Part shown: piece by piece, positions 34,797-43,153 of the stretch
Numbering within the stretch: the first letter of the stretch is position 1
Layout: each line of letters begins with the position of its first letter
Assembly: GCF_019039105.1 (NCBI RefSeq)
Contig: NZ_JAHPIV010000003.1
Coordinates: forward strand, 258,666 to 322,665
Source: Desertibacillus haloalkaliphilus
GTDB taxonomy: Bacteria; Bacillota; Bacilli; Bacillales; KJ1-10-99
Length of the DNA stretch: 64,000 nt
Direction of reading: 5' to 3'
Translations under genes and position numbers: made by a program
The notes under the pieces: model-generated
What the model was told of the DNA's origin: nothing
Seen by the model: only the letters and a program-made list of their open reading frames with translations
Database searches by the model: none

Positions 34797-36773
34797 ATGA
34801 TTTCAACCTTTCATGGGCTTGAGACCGCCCGTCGCGGCATGATGACTCAACAATCAGCCCTGCATACAACCGGCCACAACATTGCCAATGCCAATACAGA
34901 AGGCTACACGAGACAGCGTGTGAATTTTAACCAAACAGAACCATACCCATCGATCGGTATGAACAGCCCGAAGATTCCAGGTCACATTGGTACAGGGGTA
35001 GAGGCTGGTTCAATTCAGCGTGTTCGCGAAGAATTTTTAGATGTACAATATCGTAATGAAAGTAATAAAAGTGGTTATTGGACGGCTCGTTATGAGGCAT
35101 TAACGAAAATGGAAGATATTATGAACGAGCCGTCAGAAGAAGCTCTTGCAAATACGATTGATCAATTCTGGAGCTCATTACAAGACCTTGCCGTACACCC
35201 TGAAGATCCTGGTGCACGTTCAGTTGTGCGTCAGCGTGGAAATGCGGTCGCAGAAACGTTCCGCTATGCCCATGATTCACTGTCGTCAATTCGAGGTGAT
35301 TATAAGGGACAGATTGATACAAACGCGTTAGAAATGAATTCAATTATTCGCCAAATTGATACAATCAATAAACAAATCGGAGAGATTGAACCACACGGCT
35401 ATGTTCCAAATGACTTATATGACGAGCGAGATCGTCTATTAGATCAGCTTTCGGACTATGTTAACTTTAAGACAGAGAAGGTAGCAAGTGGTGGTAAGCC
35501 ATCGCCAGCAGCTGAAGGGAAAGTGTCGGTAAAACTTATTGATAATGCTGGTAATGAACTAGATCCACCCGGGGCAATCATCGATGGTTCTGGGGAAGGT
35601 AATCCGCAGGGGATAGCGATTAATTATACTGATGATGGTGGTTACGTTGATTCGATTAGTTTTGGTGAGCTTAATGATAGCAATCAAGTTGAAGGTGGCG
35701 GTGAAGGCCTATCAGGTGATGAATTTCCCCAAGGGAAAATTAAAGCAGCGGTACAAGCGTATGGTTTTGTGTCCAATGGCAATCAAAATGAAGGTGATGA
35801 TGAAGAGCAAGGCGAAGACGGCCCTATCATTAAGGGGGATTACCCAGAAATGTTAGCCAACCTTGATGAGATGGCATATGTGTTTGCAACTGAGTTTAAT
35901 AAAATTCATCAAACGGGTTGGAGCCTCAATGAAATTAATGATGGTTCCAAAGCCAATAATGGTGAAGGGATTCCGTTTTTTGAAGTTAAAGAAGATGAAA
36001 ATGAAGGTGACGACCCTAGAAGTGGTTTTGCCGGGAAGATCAAACTTTCGGATGCAATTAATGAATCAGTTAATAACATTGCCGCTGCTGGTGCTGGTGA
36101 GAATATTTACACAGGTATTCCTCTTGTTGAGGGTGCGAATGACAACGTTGGCAACCCAATTTTACGAGGTGTGTTTACGGGTGTGCCTGATGATGTTGCT
36201 AATGGTAGAGATATCGATGAGATCAAAATTGATGTTGAATATGATGGTGATAAATGGGGTTATGTGGTTCGGGATGAATTTGGTGCAACACTCCATAATG
36301 AGGAAGAATTTGCTCCACCGACAGCTTCAATTTACGGACTTACAATTGACATTACAGAGCTTAACCTTACAGATGAAGAGGGATCATATAGTTGGAGCAT
36401 TGATGGTCTCACTGTTGGAACTAGAGAGGGTGCATTCTCTGGTGATGGCAGCAATGCGCAAGCACTATCTAACATAAAGGATGAACGCTTTAATTTTGCG
36501 GGCAGTACAGGAAATGTGCAAAGTTTTTATCGTGGAGTGATCGGCGATATGGCAGTCGATACATCGGAAGCAAAACGGATGCAAGATAACTCCAATACGT
36601 TACGAGATAGCGTTCAGTTCAATCGTGATTCAGTTAGTAATGTTTCTCTAGATGAGGAAATGACAAATATGATTCAATTTCAACACGGCTACAATGCATC
36701 AGCACGGATGATCACATTGGTGGATGAAATGCTTGACCGGATTATTAATGGTATGGGTGTTGCGGGTAGATAA
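34797..36773 (+). CDS. flgK: FlgK, hook-filament junction protein 1
   Basis: 658 aa, ATG at 34797 after GGAGGAGC. Conserved N-terminus 'FHGLETARRGMMTQQSALHTTGHNIANANTEGYTRQRVNF' and C-terminus 'DEEMTNMIQFQHGYNASARMITLVDEMLDRIINGMG'. It is about 150 residues longer than B. subtilis FlgK. The extra length lies in the central domain (about 220-600), which is very acidic (runs such as 'NQNEGDDEEQGEDG') and would be surface exposed. It caps the hook and starts the filament. Confidence 0.93.
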   Translation: MISTFHGLETARRGMMTQQSALHTTGHNIANANTEGYTRQRVNFNQTEPYPSIGMNSPKIPGHIGTGVEAGSIQRVREEFLDVQYRNESNKSGYWTARYEALTKMEDIMNEPSEEALANTIDQFWSSLQDLAVHPEDPGARSVVRQRGNAVAETFRYAHDSLSSIRGDYKGQIDTNALEMNSIIRQIDTINKQIGEIEPHGYVPNDLYDERDRLLDQLSDYVNFKTEKVASGGKPSPAAEGKVSVKLIDNAGNELDPPGAIIDGSGEGNPQGIAINYTDDGGYVDSISFGELNDSNQVEGGGEGLSGDEFPQGKIKAAVQAYGFVSNGNQNEGDDEEQGEDGPIIKGDYPEMLANLDEMAYVFATEFNKIHQTGWSLNEINDGSKANNGEGIPFFEVKEDENEGDDPRSGFAGKIKLSDAINESVNNIAAAGAGENIYTGIPLVEGANDNVGNPILRGVFTGVPDDVANGRDIDEIKIDVEYDGDKWGYVVRDEFGATLHNEEEFAPPTASIYGLTIDITELNLTDEEGSYSWSIDGLTVGTREGAFSGDGSNAQALSNIKDERFNFAGSTGNVQSFYRGVIGDMAVDTSEAKRMQDNSNTLRDSVQFNRDSVSNVSLDEEMTNMIQFQHGYNASARMITLVDEMLDRIINGMGVAGR

Positions 36774-36795
36774 GAAAGGGAGTAGGTGAATCGTT

Positions 36796-38571
36796 TTGCG
36801 TGTCACACAAACGATGTTAACAAACAATACATTACGTCATATAAGTCAAGGCTACGATAACCTTGGTCGCATTCAAGATCAACTTACAAGTGGTAAAAAG
36901 ATTACAAGGGCATCGCAAGATCCAGTTATAGCGATGAATGGAATGCGTCACCGGACTGAGGTAGCTGAAATTACACAATTTAAACGAAATGTGAATGAAT
37001 CGTATCAATGGTTGAATCAAGCAGATTCTGCACTAGACGAGGTAACGCAAGCGCTACAACGGATTCGTGAGCTAACTGTACAAGCAGCCAATGATACGTA
37101 TGATAAGTCACAACGGGCTAATATCGCTAAAGAAATTATTCAATTAAACGATCATATCGCTTCAATTGGTAACACTCAAGTTAATGGGCGCTATATTTTC
37201 AATGGTACAAACACACAAACACCACCAGTTGACTTAACGAAATTAAATAACTTTAGAAATATGCCTACTGAAGTGAGTGAGCGGTCGGTGGAACAAGTAA
37301 TTGACAATGTTGGAAATCCATTTGGCCTTGATGGTAGTACAATTGAGTATGATAATCAAACGTTTATCGCAGACCTCAGTGGGTTTGATGTGGCAGCTGG
37401 GGATGAAATAACAATTTCGTTCCCTGAGACTAATGAACTTCCAGAAGCGACATTTACAGCCATTGTCGATGAAAATGGACAAATTGAGTTAAGTGGAGAA
37501 GAGGTCAACCAATATTTCAATTATTATTATGAGAATAATGGTGAATTAGAAGATGTTATCCTCGAACTTCCAGGCGGGGATACAATCCCATTTATCGGTG
37601 ATGGTACAGTTGATGATGCAGGTGGAGAACTCCGCCGAGAGGCACCTATTAACGTTAGCTTTCCAGCCGATCAGATTGCCGCTAATCTCAGTGATGATAT
37701 CAACCTAGATACAGATAGGGATACGGTTTATTTACAGACTGATCATGGAAAGATAAAACTTGATTTAGTTGATGGAAATTATGTCGCTTCTATTGATGAC
37801 AACTTCGAAGACTACCGTGATGGCGGTCTCATTGATCAAGCAGAGATTCTCGTTGAGAAGCCACAATTTAATTTTGAATTTAAGGCTGAAGTTGATACTG
37901 ATAAAAATGTAGATTTAAATAATTACTATGTTACAGCGGAAATTAACGGTAGAGAGCATCGATTCATCTATGTAGGAGATGCGGACGGAAATGGAGTGTT
38001 TAAAAATGAACGCCCAATTTATTCTAATTTAAGTTTAGAACAATTAGAAGAAAAAATTAGCAAGCCGTCAATAGGCAACGAAAAAGAAGATTTAGTAGCT
38101 GTTCAGTTAAAACCAGATGCATCGCCAACATCAACGAATATCGATGAGGTTAACATGGAGCTTCTAAAAGGGGTTAGTATGTCAGCTAACATTAAGCCAC
38201 AAAATGCATTTTCATCTAGTTTCTTTGCAGACCTCCAAGAGATGGTCGAGGAAATTAGCGATTTGGGTGATGATTTAGAAGACGGTGAGGCTCATGAAAT
38301 CTTGTCTGGTTATTTAGGAAGACTTGATGGCCATATTGATAGTGTCGTTGCAGAAAGAGCTGAACTTGGTGCCCGTACTAATCGTATTGAATTAATGGAA
38401 TGGCGTATCATGCAGCAAGAAGTGACGGCAAAACGAATCTTATCGGAAAATGAAGATGCTGATATGGAACAAGTGATTATCGATTTAACGACACAAGAGA
38501 GTGTTCATCGTGCAGCATTATCTGCTGGGGCGCGCATTATCCAGCCGACGTTAATGGACTTTTTAAGATAA
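36796..38571 (+). CDS. flgL: FlgL, hook-filament junction protein 2
   Basis: 591 aa from TTG at 36796 (AAGGGAGTAGGTGA upstream). N-terminal helix region 'MRVTQTMLTNNTLRHISQGYDNLGRIQDQLTSGKKITRASQDP' and C-terminal 'TNRIELMEWRIMQQEVTAKRILSENEDADMEQVIIDLTTQES' are FlgL hallmarks. FlgL of B. subtilis is about 300 aa; here about 290 acidic residues (about 150-460) are inserted between the terminal helices. Same operon as flgK. Confidence 0.92.
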   Translation: MRVTQTMLTNNTLRHISQGYDNLGRIQDQLTSGKKITRASQDPVIAMNGMRHRTEVAEITQFKRNVNESYQWLNQADSALDEVTQALQRIRELTVQAANDTYDKSQRANIAKEIIQLNDHIASIGNTQVNGRYIFNGTNTQTPPVDLTKLNNFRNMPTEVSERSVEQVIDNVGNPFGLDGSTIEYDNQTFIADLSGFDVAAGDEITISFPETNELPEATFTAIVDENGQIELSGEEVNQYFNYYYENNGELEDVILELPGGDTIPFIGDGTVDDAGGELRREAPINVSFPADQIAANLSDDINLDTDRDTVYLQTDHGKIKLDLVDGNYVASIDDNFEDYRDGGLIDQAEILVEKPQFNFEFKAEVDTDKNVDLNNYYVTAEINGREHRFIYVGDADGNGVFKNERPIYSNLSLEQLEEKISKPSIGNEKEDLVAVQLKPDASPTSTNIDEVNMELLKGVSMSANIKPQNAFSSSFFADLQEMVEEISDLGDDLEDGEAHEILSGYLGRLDGHIDSVVAERAELGARTNRIELMEWRIMQQEVTAKRILSENEDADMEQVIIDLTTQESVHRAALSAGARIIQPTLMDFLR

Positions 38572-38590
38572 ATTGAGGCGGTGATTGAAC

Positions 38591-39145
38591 ATGCAAGTAC
38601 CCTCAATTCAAATTTCAACGACAAATGCAAAGATTGGTATTCAAACGAATCGCCCGACTCTTGAGATTAAACAGCCTCATGCTGATGTTCAGATCCGTCA
38701 AGAACATTTTGATCATGTACACATTAGTAGACGAGCCGCAAAGCTTTACATTGATCAAAGTGAGGCGTTTGCTGATGCTGGTTTAAAGAGTGCGATGCGA
38801 GTAAATGAAGAAGCTTTTGAAAAAGGTAAACAAAAAGCGTTGCAATACATGGCAAAAGTGTCACAAGAAGGCGATCGACTTATGAAAATCGAAAACGGCG
38901 GTGGCCAAATTCCACAAATCGCTAAAGCAAACAGTGATCTAATGATGAAAGAATTAGGCTTAGGTTTTGTGCCATCATCACCGTTTAAAGTGAAATTTAA
39001 TTACGATCCAGGTGAGCTATCATTTAATTACCGTCGTAGTGATCCTGAAATCAATATTACAAAGAATGATCCAATCATTAATATCCCAAAATGGCAAACA
39101 GATATCTACTTGCAACAAAAGCCATCGATCTCGTTTAGCGTTTAA
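38591..39145 (+). CDS. yviE: YviE, DUF6470 family protein
   Basis: 184 aa. ATG at 38591 has GAGGCGGTGA about 8 nt upstream; an in-frame TTG at 38585 is less likely. Begins 'PSIQISTTNAKIGIQTNRPTLEIKQPHADVQIRQ' and ends with beta-rich repeats 'ELSFNYRRSDPEINITKNDPIINIPKW'. The family always lies between flgL and fliW in Bacillales; function unknown. Confidence 0.9.
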   Translation: MQVPSIQISTTNAKIGIQTNRPTLEIKQPHADVQIRQEHFDHVHISRRAAKLYIDQSEAFADAGLKSAMRVNEEAFEKGKQKALQYMAKVSQEGDRLMKIENGGGQIPQIAKANSDLMMKELGLGFVPSSPFKVKFNYDPGELSFNYRRSDPEINITKNDPIINIPKWQTDIYLQQKPSISFSV

Positions 39146-39154
39146 ATGTTTAAA

Positions 39155-39190
39155 GGGGTCTGACCCCATTAATGGACAAATGTAGCAATA
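39155..39190. repeat. GGGGTCTGACCCC repeat after yviE
   Basis: Core at 39155-39167 followed by ATTAATGGACAAATGTAGCAATAATATCT. The flank resembles that of the copy in csrA (TTTAAAGGACAAAATCGC then TAATAATGTCT) and of 58975, so the repeat unit is about 45 bp, not just the palindrome. Confidence 0.8.
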
Positions 39191-39262
39191 ATATCTACTG
39201 TGAGAGGACAACCTATTAGGGAGTCCTCTCTCTTCAAATTTAAAATAAAGTGGTGAAGATAG

Positions 39263-39715
39263 ATGAAAGTACAGTCAAAGTATCTCGGTGAAGTGGAAGT
39301 AAGCGATGATCGTATTATTCACTTTGAGAGCGGATTACCGGCATTTGAAGATAAGAAGCAGTTTGTGATTTTACCATTCGGTGATGAGGCACCGTTTTTT
39401 ATTTTGCAATCGATCGACGAGGTCGAGATCGCGTTTGTGATCGTGAATCCGTTCGACTTTTTCAATGAGTATCAAGTGAAGCTCCCAGATTCGACAATTG
39501 AGATGCTTGAGATTGAAAAGGAAGAGGACGTTGCGATCTTTGCGATGCTGACCGTTCAAGAGCCATTTGCAAACACGACTGCAAACTTACAAGCACCAGT
39601 TGTAATTAACGCCAAAAAACAAAAAGGAAAGCAAGTCGTTCTCAGTGATAGTGGATATAAAACGAAGCATCAACTTATGCCAGTGACTGCCTCAAGTAGT
39701 CAGGAGGGAAGATAA
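39263..39715 (+). CDS. fliW: FliW, flagellin-binding assembly factor and CsrA antagonist
   Basis: 150 aa, ATG at 39263 after GTGGTGAAG. 'VQSKYLGEVEVSDDRIIHFESGLPAFEDKKQFVILPFGDEAPFFILQSIDEVEIAFVIVNPFDFF' is typical. FliW binds either flagellin or CsrA; when Hag accumulates, FliW leaves CsrA, which then represses hag translation. csrA starts directly after its stop. Confidence 0.94.
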   Translation: MKVQSKYLGEVEVSDDRIIHFESGLPAFEDKKQFVILPFGDEAPFFILQSIDEVEIAFVIVNPFDFFNEYQVKLPDSTIEMLEIEKEEDVAIFAMLTVQEPFANTTANLQAPVVINAKKQKGKQVVLSDSGYKTKHQLMPVTASSSQEGR

Positions 39716-39961
39716 ATGCTTGTCCTCACACGCAAACTCAAGGAATCAATCCAAATCGGTGATGACATTGAAATTAAAATTGTCGCGATTGATGGCGACC
39801 AAATCAAGATCGGTATCGATGCCCCAAAGCACGTTGATATCCACCGCAAAGAAGTCTATCTTGCGATTCAAGAAGAGAATAGTGAAGCCGCGAATACGAC
39901 CGTCGATGCATTGCAGCAATTGTTGCAGGGGTCTGACCCCTTTAAAGGACAAAATCGCTAA
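39716..39961 (+). CDS. csrA: CsrA with a repeat-encoded C-terminal tail
   Basis: 81 aa, ATG directly after the fliW TAA. Core '[20 protein letters not shown]', '[25 protein letters not shown]' is canonical, with the RNA-binding 'HRKEVY'. Residues 71-81 ([11 protein letters not shown]) are encoded by a copy of the dispersed GGGGTCTGACCCC repeat (core 39928-39940), which also supplies the stop. B. subtilis CsrA has 74 residues and a different tail. It should repress hag translation; a GGA hairpin is present in the hag leader. Confidence 0.94.
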   Translation: MLVLTRKLKESIQIGDDIEIKIVAIDGDQIKIGIDAPKHVDIHRKEVYLAIQEENSEAANTTVDALQQLLQGSDPFKGQNR

Positions 39962-39972
39962 TAATGTCTTTG
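39928..39972. repeat. GGGGTCTGACCCC repeat inside csrA
   Basis: Core 39928-39940, flank CTTTAAAGGACAAAATCGC and TAATAATGTCT. It is read in frame as the last eleven codons of csrA. Confidence 0.85.
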
Positions 39973-40010
39973 TGTAGTGCACACTTATCAAGAACATCTG
40001 TGCTATAATG

Positions 40011-40019
40011 TAAGCAACA
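40011..40019 (+). promoter_or_regulatory. Extended -10 promoter of the heptad-repeat gene
   Basis: TGCTATAAT is an extended -10 (TGnTATAAT) 54 nt before the start; no good -35 is seen, as is usual for this class. Confidence 0.5.
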
Positions 40020-40072
40020 TAAATCATCTACATCTCGGTGCCTGTGATTAAAATTGAAGGGGGAGCTTCACA

Positions 40073-40525
40073 ATGAGTAAAGAAGTGATTCAATTTTTGC
40101 AGCGGCTAGAGGAAAAAGTGGACAAGGGGTTTGAGCAGGTAGACAAGCGTTTTGAGCAGATTGATGAACGATTTGAACAAGTAGACAAACGATTTGAGCA
40201 GGTTGACGAACGGTTTGAACAAGTAGACAGGCGTTTTGAGCAGATTGATGAACGATTTGAACAAGTGGAGAAGCGGTTAGACCAAGCTGATGATCGCTTT
40301 GATAAAGTGGACAACCGTTTAGACCGTCATGAAGAGATGCTGAAGCAATTGATTCATATAGTCGGGGTGAATAACCAAACATTAACTGAGTTTAAGGATG
40401 AAGCAAACATACGCTTCAACCGTCTAGAACGAAATTTTAAGTTGCTTGAGTCAGATATGGACCTTCTTCACCGTGAAAGCTCTGATCATAAACGAGAAAT
40501 TAATCGCCTAAAGCAGATGCAATAA
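40073..40525 (+). CDS. Heptad-repeat coiled-coil protein encoded by a 21-bp minisatellite
   Basis: 150 aa, ATG at 40073 after GGGGGAG. Seven consecutive 7-residue repeats of the type F-E-Q-V-D-K/E-R (21 bp each, 40130-40276), then three degenerate ones, make an uninterrupted coiled coil of about 70 residues. Its register (F and V/I at a/d) suits a parallel oligomer. The C-terminal half is also helical ('NIRFNRLERNFKLLESDMDLLHRE'). No signal peptide. It sits between csrA and hag with its own promoter and terminator. Function unknown; similar proteins exist in Bacillales but I know no assigned role. Confidence 0.8.
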   Translation: MSKEVIQFLQRLEEKVDKGFEQVDKRFEQIDERFEQVDKRFEQVDERFEQVDRRFEQIDERFEQVEKRLDQADDRFDKVDNRLDRHEEMLKQLIHIVGVNNQTLTEFKDEANIRFNRLERNFKLLESDMDLLHRESSDHKREINRLKQMQ

Positions 40526-40534
40526 TAAATAGAC

Positions 40535-40583
40535 AAAAGGACTGATTCCTTGCCTGTAAATACAGGGGATCAGTCCTTATTTC
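40535..40583 (+). terminator. Terminator of the heptad-repeat gene
   Basis: AAGGACTGAT and ATCAGTCCTT outer arms with inner CTGTA/TACAG, followed by ATTT. Confidence 0.85.
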
Positions 40584-40617
40584 GTTTATATATAACTTTT
40601 CCAGTTTGTTTAATTTC

Positions 40618-40735
40618 TTCTTTTGAACAGACTCTTAGCAATGAGTGAAGCCGCTACAGGTCTTAAGCCTCTAGGAGTGTTTTTCTTCTAGAGATGAGTA
40701 GCGTGCGGAACCATTGCCATCTTTTTTAACACGAA
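40618..40735 (-). repeat. Composite dispersed repeat, inverted copy
   Basis: Begins TTTTGAACAGACTCTTA (reverse of TAAGAGTCTGTTCAAAA), then a REP-like unit: GCAATGAGTGAAGCCGC, an inner CCTCTAGGAG/CTTCTAGAG hairpin, and GGAACCATTGCC, ending TTTTTTAACAC. It fills most of the gap before the SEC-C gene. Confidence 0.7.
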
Positions 40736-40777
40736 TCTAAAGGTAAAAGCTTCCACCTCCCCCTCACTAACAAATCT

Positions 40778-40806
40778 TTGTACCCTGCTACGACACCGCG
40801 TATAAT
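40778..40806 (+). promoter_or_regulatory. Sigma-A promoter of the SEC-C gene
   Basis: TTGTAC (40778-40783), 17-nt spacer, TATAAT (40801-40806), 41 nt before the start codon. Confidence 0.6.
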
Positions 40807-40847
40807 AGAGGAAAGTGAAAACCGAGAATTAAGGAGCGATTCATTCT

Positions 40848-42980
40848 ATGTCGATCAAACGAAATGATCCTTGCCCGTGCGGGAGCGGTAAAAAATATAA
40901 AAAATGTTGCTTACAACAAGCAAATGTTATTGAACTATCCGAAGTGAAAGAACGCCGGTTTTTTGAGCAAAGAGATCACCTGACAAGCAAACTACTTCAC
41001 TATGTATATAGCCATGTACCTGAACATGAGCAGAGGCAGCTCTACCGCAGTTTCACACACCAACTTGAAGGTCACCTTGATGAATCTCTGCTAGAGTCGT
41101 ACTTTTCCTTTTGGCTCAGCACGGTGCACCGTTTTGATAACGGGAAACGCGGGGTTGAGATGTTTGTTGAAGAAGAAGCGAAGCGGTTTAGTCCAAGTGA
41201 GCAACGAATCCTTAACGAGTGGGGGGCGATTAAACCTCGCTTGATTCAATATATCGAACCAACAGATGGCGGGATTATCGTCCTCGACCTTTATAGTGAC
41301 GAGCGTTTTTTCATGCCGTATTGTGAGACATTACCAGAAAATCTCGCCCCGTGGAGTGTAGCGGTTATGCTGCTAGAGCCCTTTAAAGACGGCTACTGCA
41401 TGCACGGAATCGCCCTCTGGCAAGCACCGATTCAACTCTGGCAAGTAAAAGAATTTGTCGACGAAAAAGTTAAAACAAACAATAGCGACGTGACCACTGT
41501 ACTCTCTGATTATTTCCTCGATATCTTTATGTTGTTAGATGGGGACGAGCAAGAGGAGATGCAAGACGAGCTGACGGAAACGACAGTGGTCTATGACATA
41601 ACAGACTATGATGATGTGCTTACAACGTTTTTGAACGAACAAAGCCAACTGTTCATCGATAATTTTGATGGTGAAGTAGCAAGATGGAGTTGGTGCGGCG
41701 ATTGGTACCGCTATGAGGATTACGCCAGCCCAGGCGCCATTAACCTCGCAAAAGTCAACGGCACGATCACGGTAACGCCAGAAACGTTAACCTTTAAAAC
41801 GACAGATGAAAGCAACCTTGCTTCATTTAAAACATGGCTAGCAACGCTTACGCATTCGGTCGAATATATCGATGAAACAACACAAACGGTTGAGTCAGCT
41901 TTACCACAAACAGAAGAGATGAGATACTGCATGGCATTTGAAGACAAAGATACACCAGAACACTTCTCACTGTATGCACAATTGCACATGCAAATGCATG
42001 AACTTGAAAATGAAGTGATCGCAGCGATCGGTGACGAAACGGTTGGGACGTATCTTGAACGCGGTGAACGAGAGCGTGTCGACTTTTGGCTACAAGCCCA
42101 AGAACATCATATGTACATGCTCATGCGCCATAATGAGAACATCGATATTTTGCCTGACTTTAACTACGTCCGCAGGCAACTCGGTTTACCTAAATCGTAC
42201 TTTGTTCCCTTTGAGCGTCATACAGCGTTAGTAGCTGCAGACAATCCAATGAAAGGCTTGCTTGATCCAGAAGAGATCGCGCTCTATGAAGCGCTCGGTT
42301 TCACACCTGAAACAGCATCAAGCTTTTACAGTGACGATGTGATTAATTTTTATAAAGAAAAAACAAGCGGAAAGTCACAAGCAACCGAAAGAAAATACCG
42401 AACCGGCCTTGAGACGCTAGTCATTTTCTTAGGTGAACATTTAATCTATGAAAAAGCTTCATGGAAAGCGATGACAGAAACAAAGTGGGATGACCTGTTC
42501 ACACAAGAATTATATGACATGTACCCTAATTTATCACAAAATAAATTAGAAATGATTTTATCAACAGTAAAAGCATTTGCGAAATGGCTTGATAAAAAAT
42601 ATGACACCACTCACTATCAAACGATCACAAGCCTACTCAATGAGTACGGCACAGCGATGAAAAACAGTATCAAACTGATGGAGAGCTTTTACCCTCACAG
42701 AAGGCGCTATTATGATGATATCGATAAATATGTCCAAGAGATGATAAATGGTAGTGGAGACGACGAACACGAAGATGATCTCACTGGCATCTTCAAAATC
42801 GAAAAAATAAACAAAAACAGCATAGTCGGCGTTGATTGCTACTTCGACGACCAAGCCTATACCATCGCCATCAACGAAACAGACCTCCTAGAAATCGGCA
42901 TGGTCCTAGAAGCAACAATCAGACAAACAGCAAAGAACCGCTATAAAATCGTAGAATTAGAATCGGTGTTTCCACGCTAA
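40848..42980 (+). CDS. Large SEC-C zinc-motif protein with an integrase-like helical domain
   Basis: 710 aa, ATG at 40848 after AAGGAGCG. Residues 7-21 are a SEC-C motif (C9, C11, C20, C21: DPCPCGSGKKYKKCC), as at the end of housekeeping SecA. Residues about 30-480 are acidic and not recognised. Residues about 500-590 ('SGKSQATERKYRTGLETLVIFLG' and 'NKLEMILSTVKAFAKWLDKK') resemble the core-binding domain of tyrosine recombinases, but no catalytic domain follows. The last about 60 residues form a beta-rich domain ('ITGIFKIEKI'-like, 'NRYKIVELESVF'). Cytoplasmic. It sits between csrA and hag with its own promoter. Function unknown. Confidence 0.8.
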   Translation: MSIKRNDPCPCGSGKKYKKCCLQQANVIELSEVKERRFFEQRDHLTSKLLHYVYSHVPEHEQRQLYRSFTHQLEGHLDESLLESYFSFWLSTVHRFDNGKRGVEMFVEEEAKRFSPSEQRILNEWGAIKPRLIQYIEPTDGGIIVLDLYSDERFFMPYCETLPENLAPWSVAVMLLEPFKDGYCMHGIALWQAPIQLWQVKEFVDEKVKTNNSDVTTVLSDYFLDIFMLLDGDEQEEMQDELTETTVVYDITDYDDVLTTFLNEQSQLFIDNFDGEVARWSWCGDWYRYEDYASPGAINLAKVNGTITVTPETLTFKTTDESNLASFKTWLATLTHSVEYIDETTQTVESALPQTEEMRYCMAFEDKDTPEHFSLYAQLHMQMHELENEVIAAIGDETVGTYLERGERERVDFWLQAQEHHMYMLMRHNENIDILPDFNYVRRQLGLPKSYFVPFERHTALVAADNPMKGLLDPEEIALYEALGFTPETASSFYSDDVINFYKEKTSGKSQATERKYRTGLETLVIFLGEHLIYEKASWKAMTETKWDDLFTQELYDMYPNLSQNKLEMILSTVKAFAKWLDKKYDTTHYQTITSLLNEYGTAMKNSIKLMESFYPHRRRYYDDIDKYVQEMINGSGDDEHEDDLTGIFKIEKINKNSIVGVDCYFDDQAYTIAINETDLLEIGMVLEATIRQTAKNRYKIVELESVFPR

Positions 42981-43011
42981 AAAAAAATAAAAAATATTTC
43001 TCAAAAACTAT

Positions 43012-43038
43012 TAAACATTGCCCTATCACCGACGATAT
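43012..43038 (+). promoter_or_regulatory. Sigma-D promoter of hag
   Basis: TAAA (43012-43015), exactly 15 nt, GACGATAT (43031-43038), one mismatch from the consensus GCCGATAT. The leader to the ATG is about 105 nt. Confidence 0.88.
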
Positions 43039-43108
43039 AACTAGTGTAAAAGAGAATAAGTAATACGGACGGCCGACGTAAGACTTATGATCTACTATAT
43101 TCATCCAA

Positions 43109-43144
43109 CCACAAGGACGTGGGCGGAACACACATTCAAGGAGG
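43109..43144 (+). promoter_or_regulatory. Probable CsrA binding sites in the hag leader
   Basis: CCAC-AAGGAC-GTGG (43109-43122) is a hairpin with GGA in its loop, the classic CsrA site. A second GGA lies in the ribosome site AAGGAGG (43138-43144). B. subtilis hag has the same two-site arrangement, where CsrA blocks translation. Confidence 0.75.
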
Positions 43145-43153
43145 AATTTTAAA

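Noticed and set aside
35863..36477. 204-codon open frame inside flgK
   Set aside because: Met/Leu/Lys-rich out-of-frame shadow of the acidic flgK insertion.
40068..40382. Minus-strand open frames opposite the heptad repeats
   Set aside because: Low-complexity Cys/Ser repeats are the antisense of the 21-bp minisatellite.
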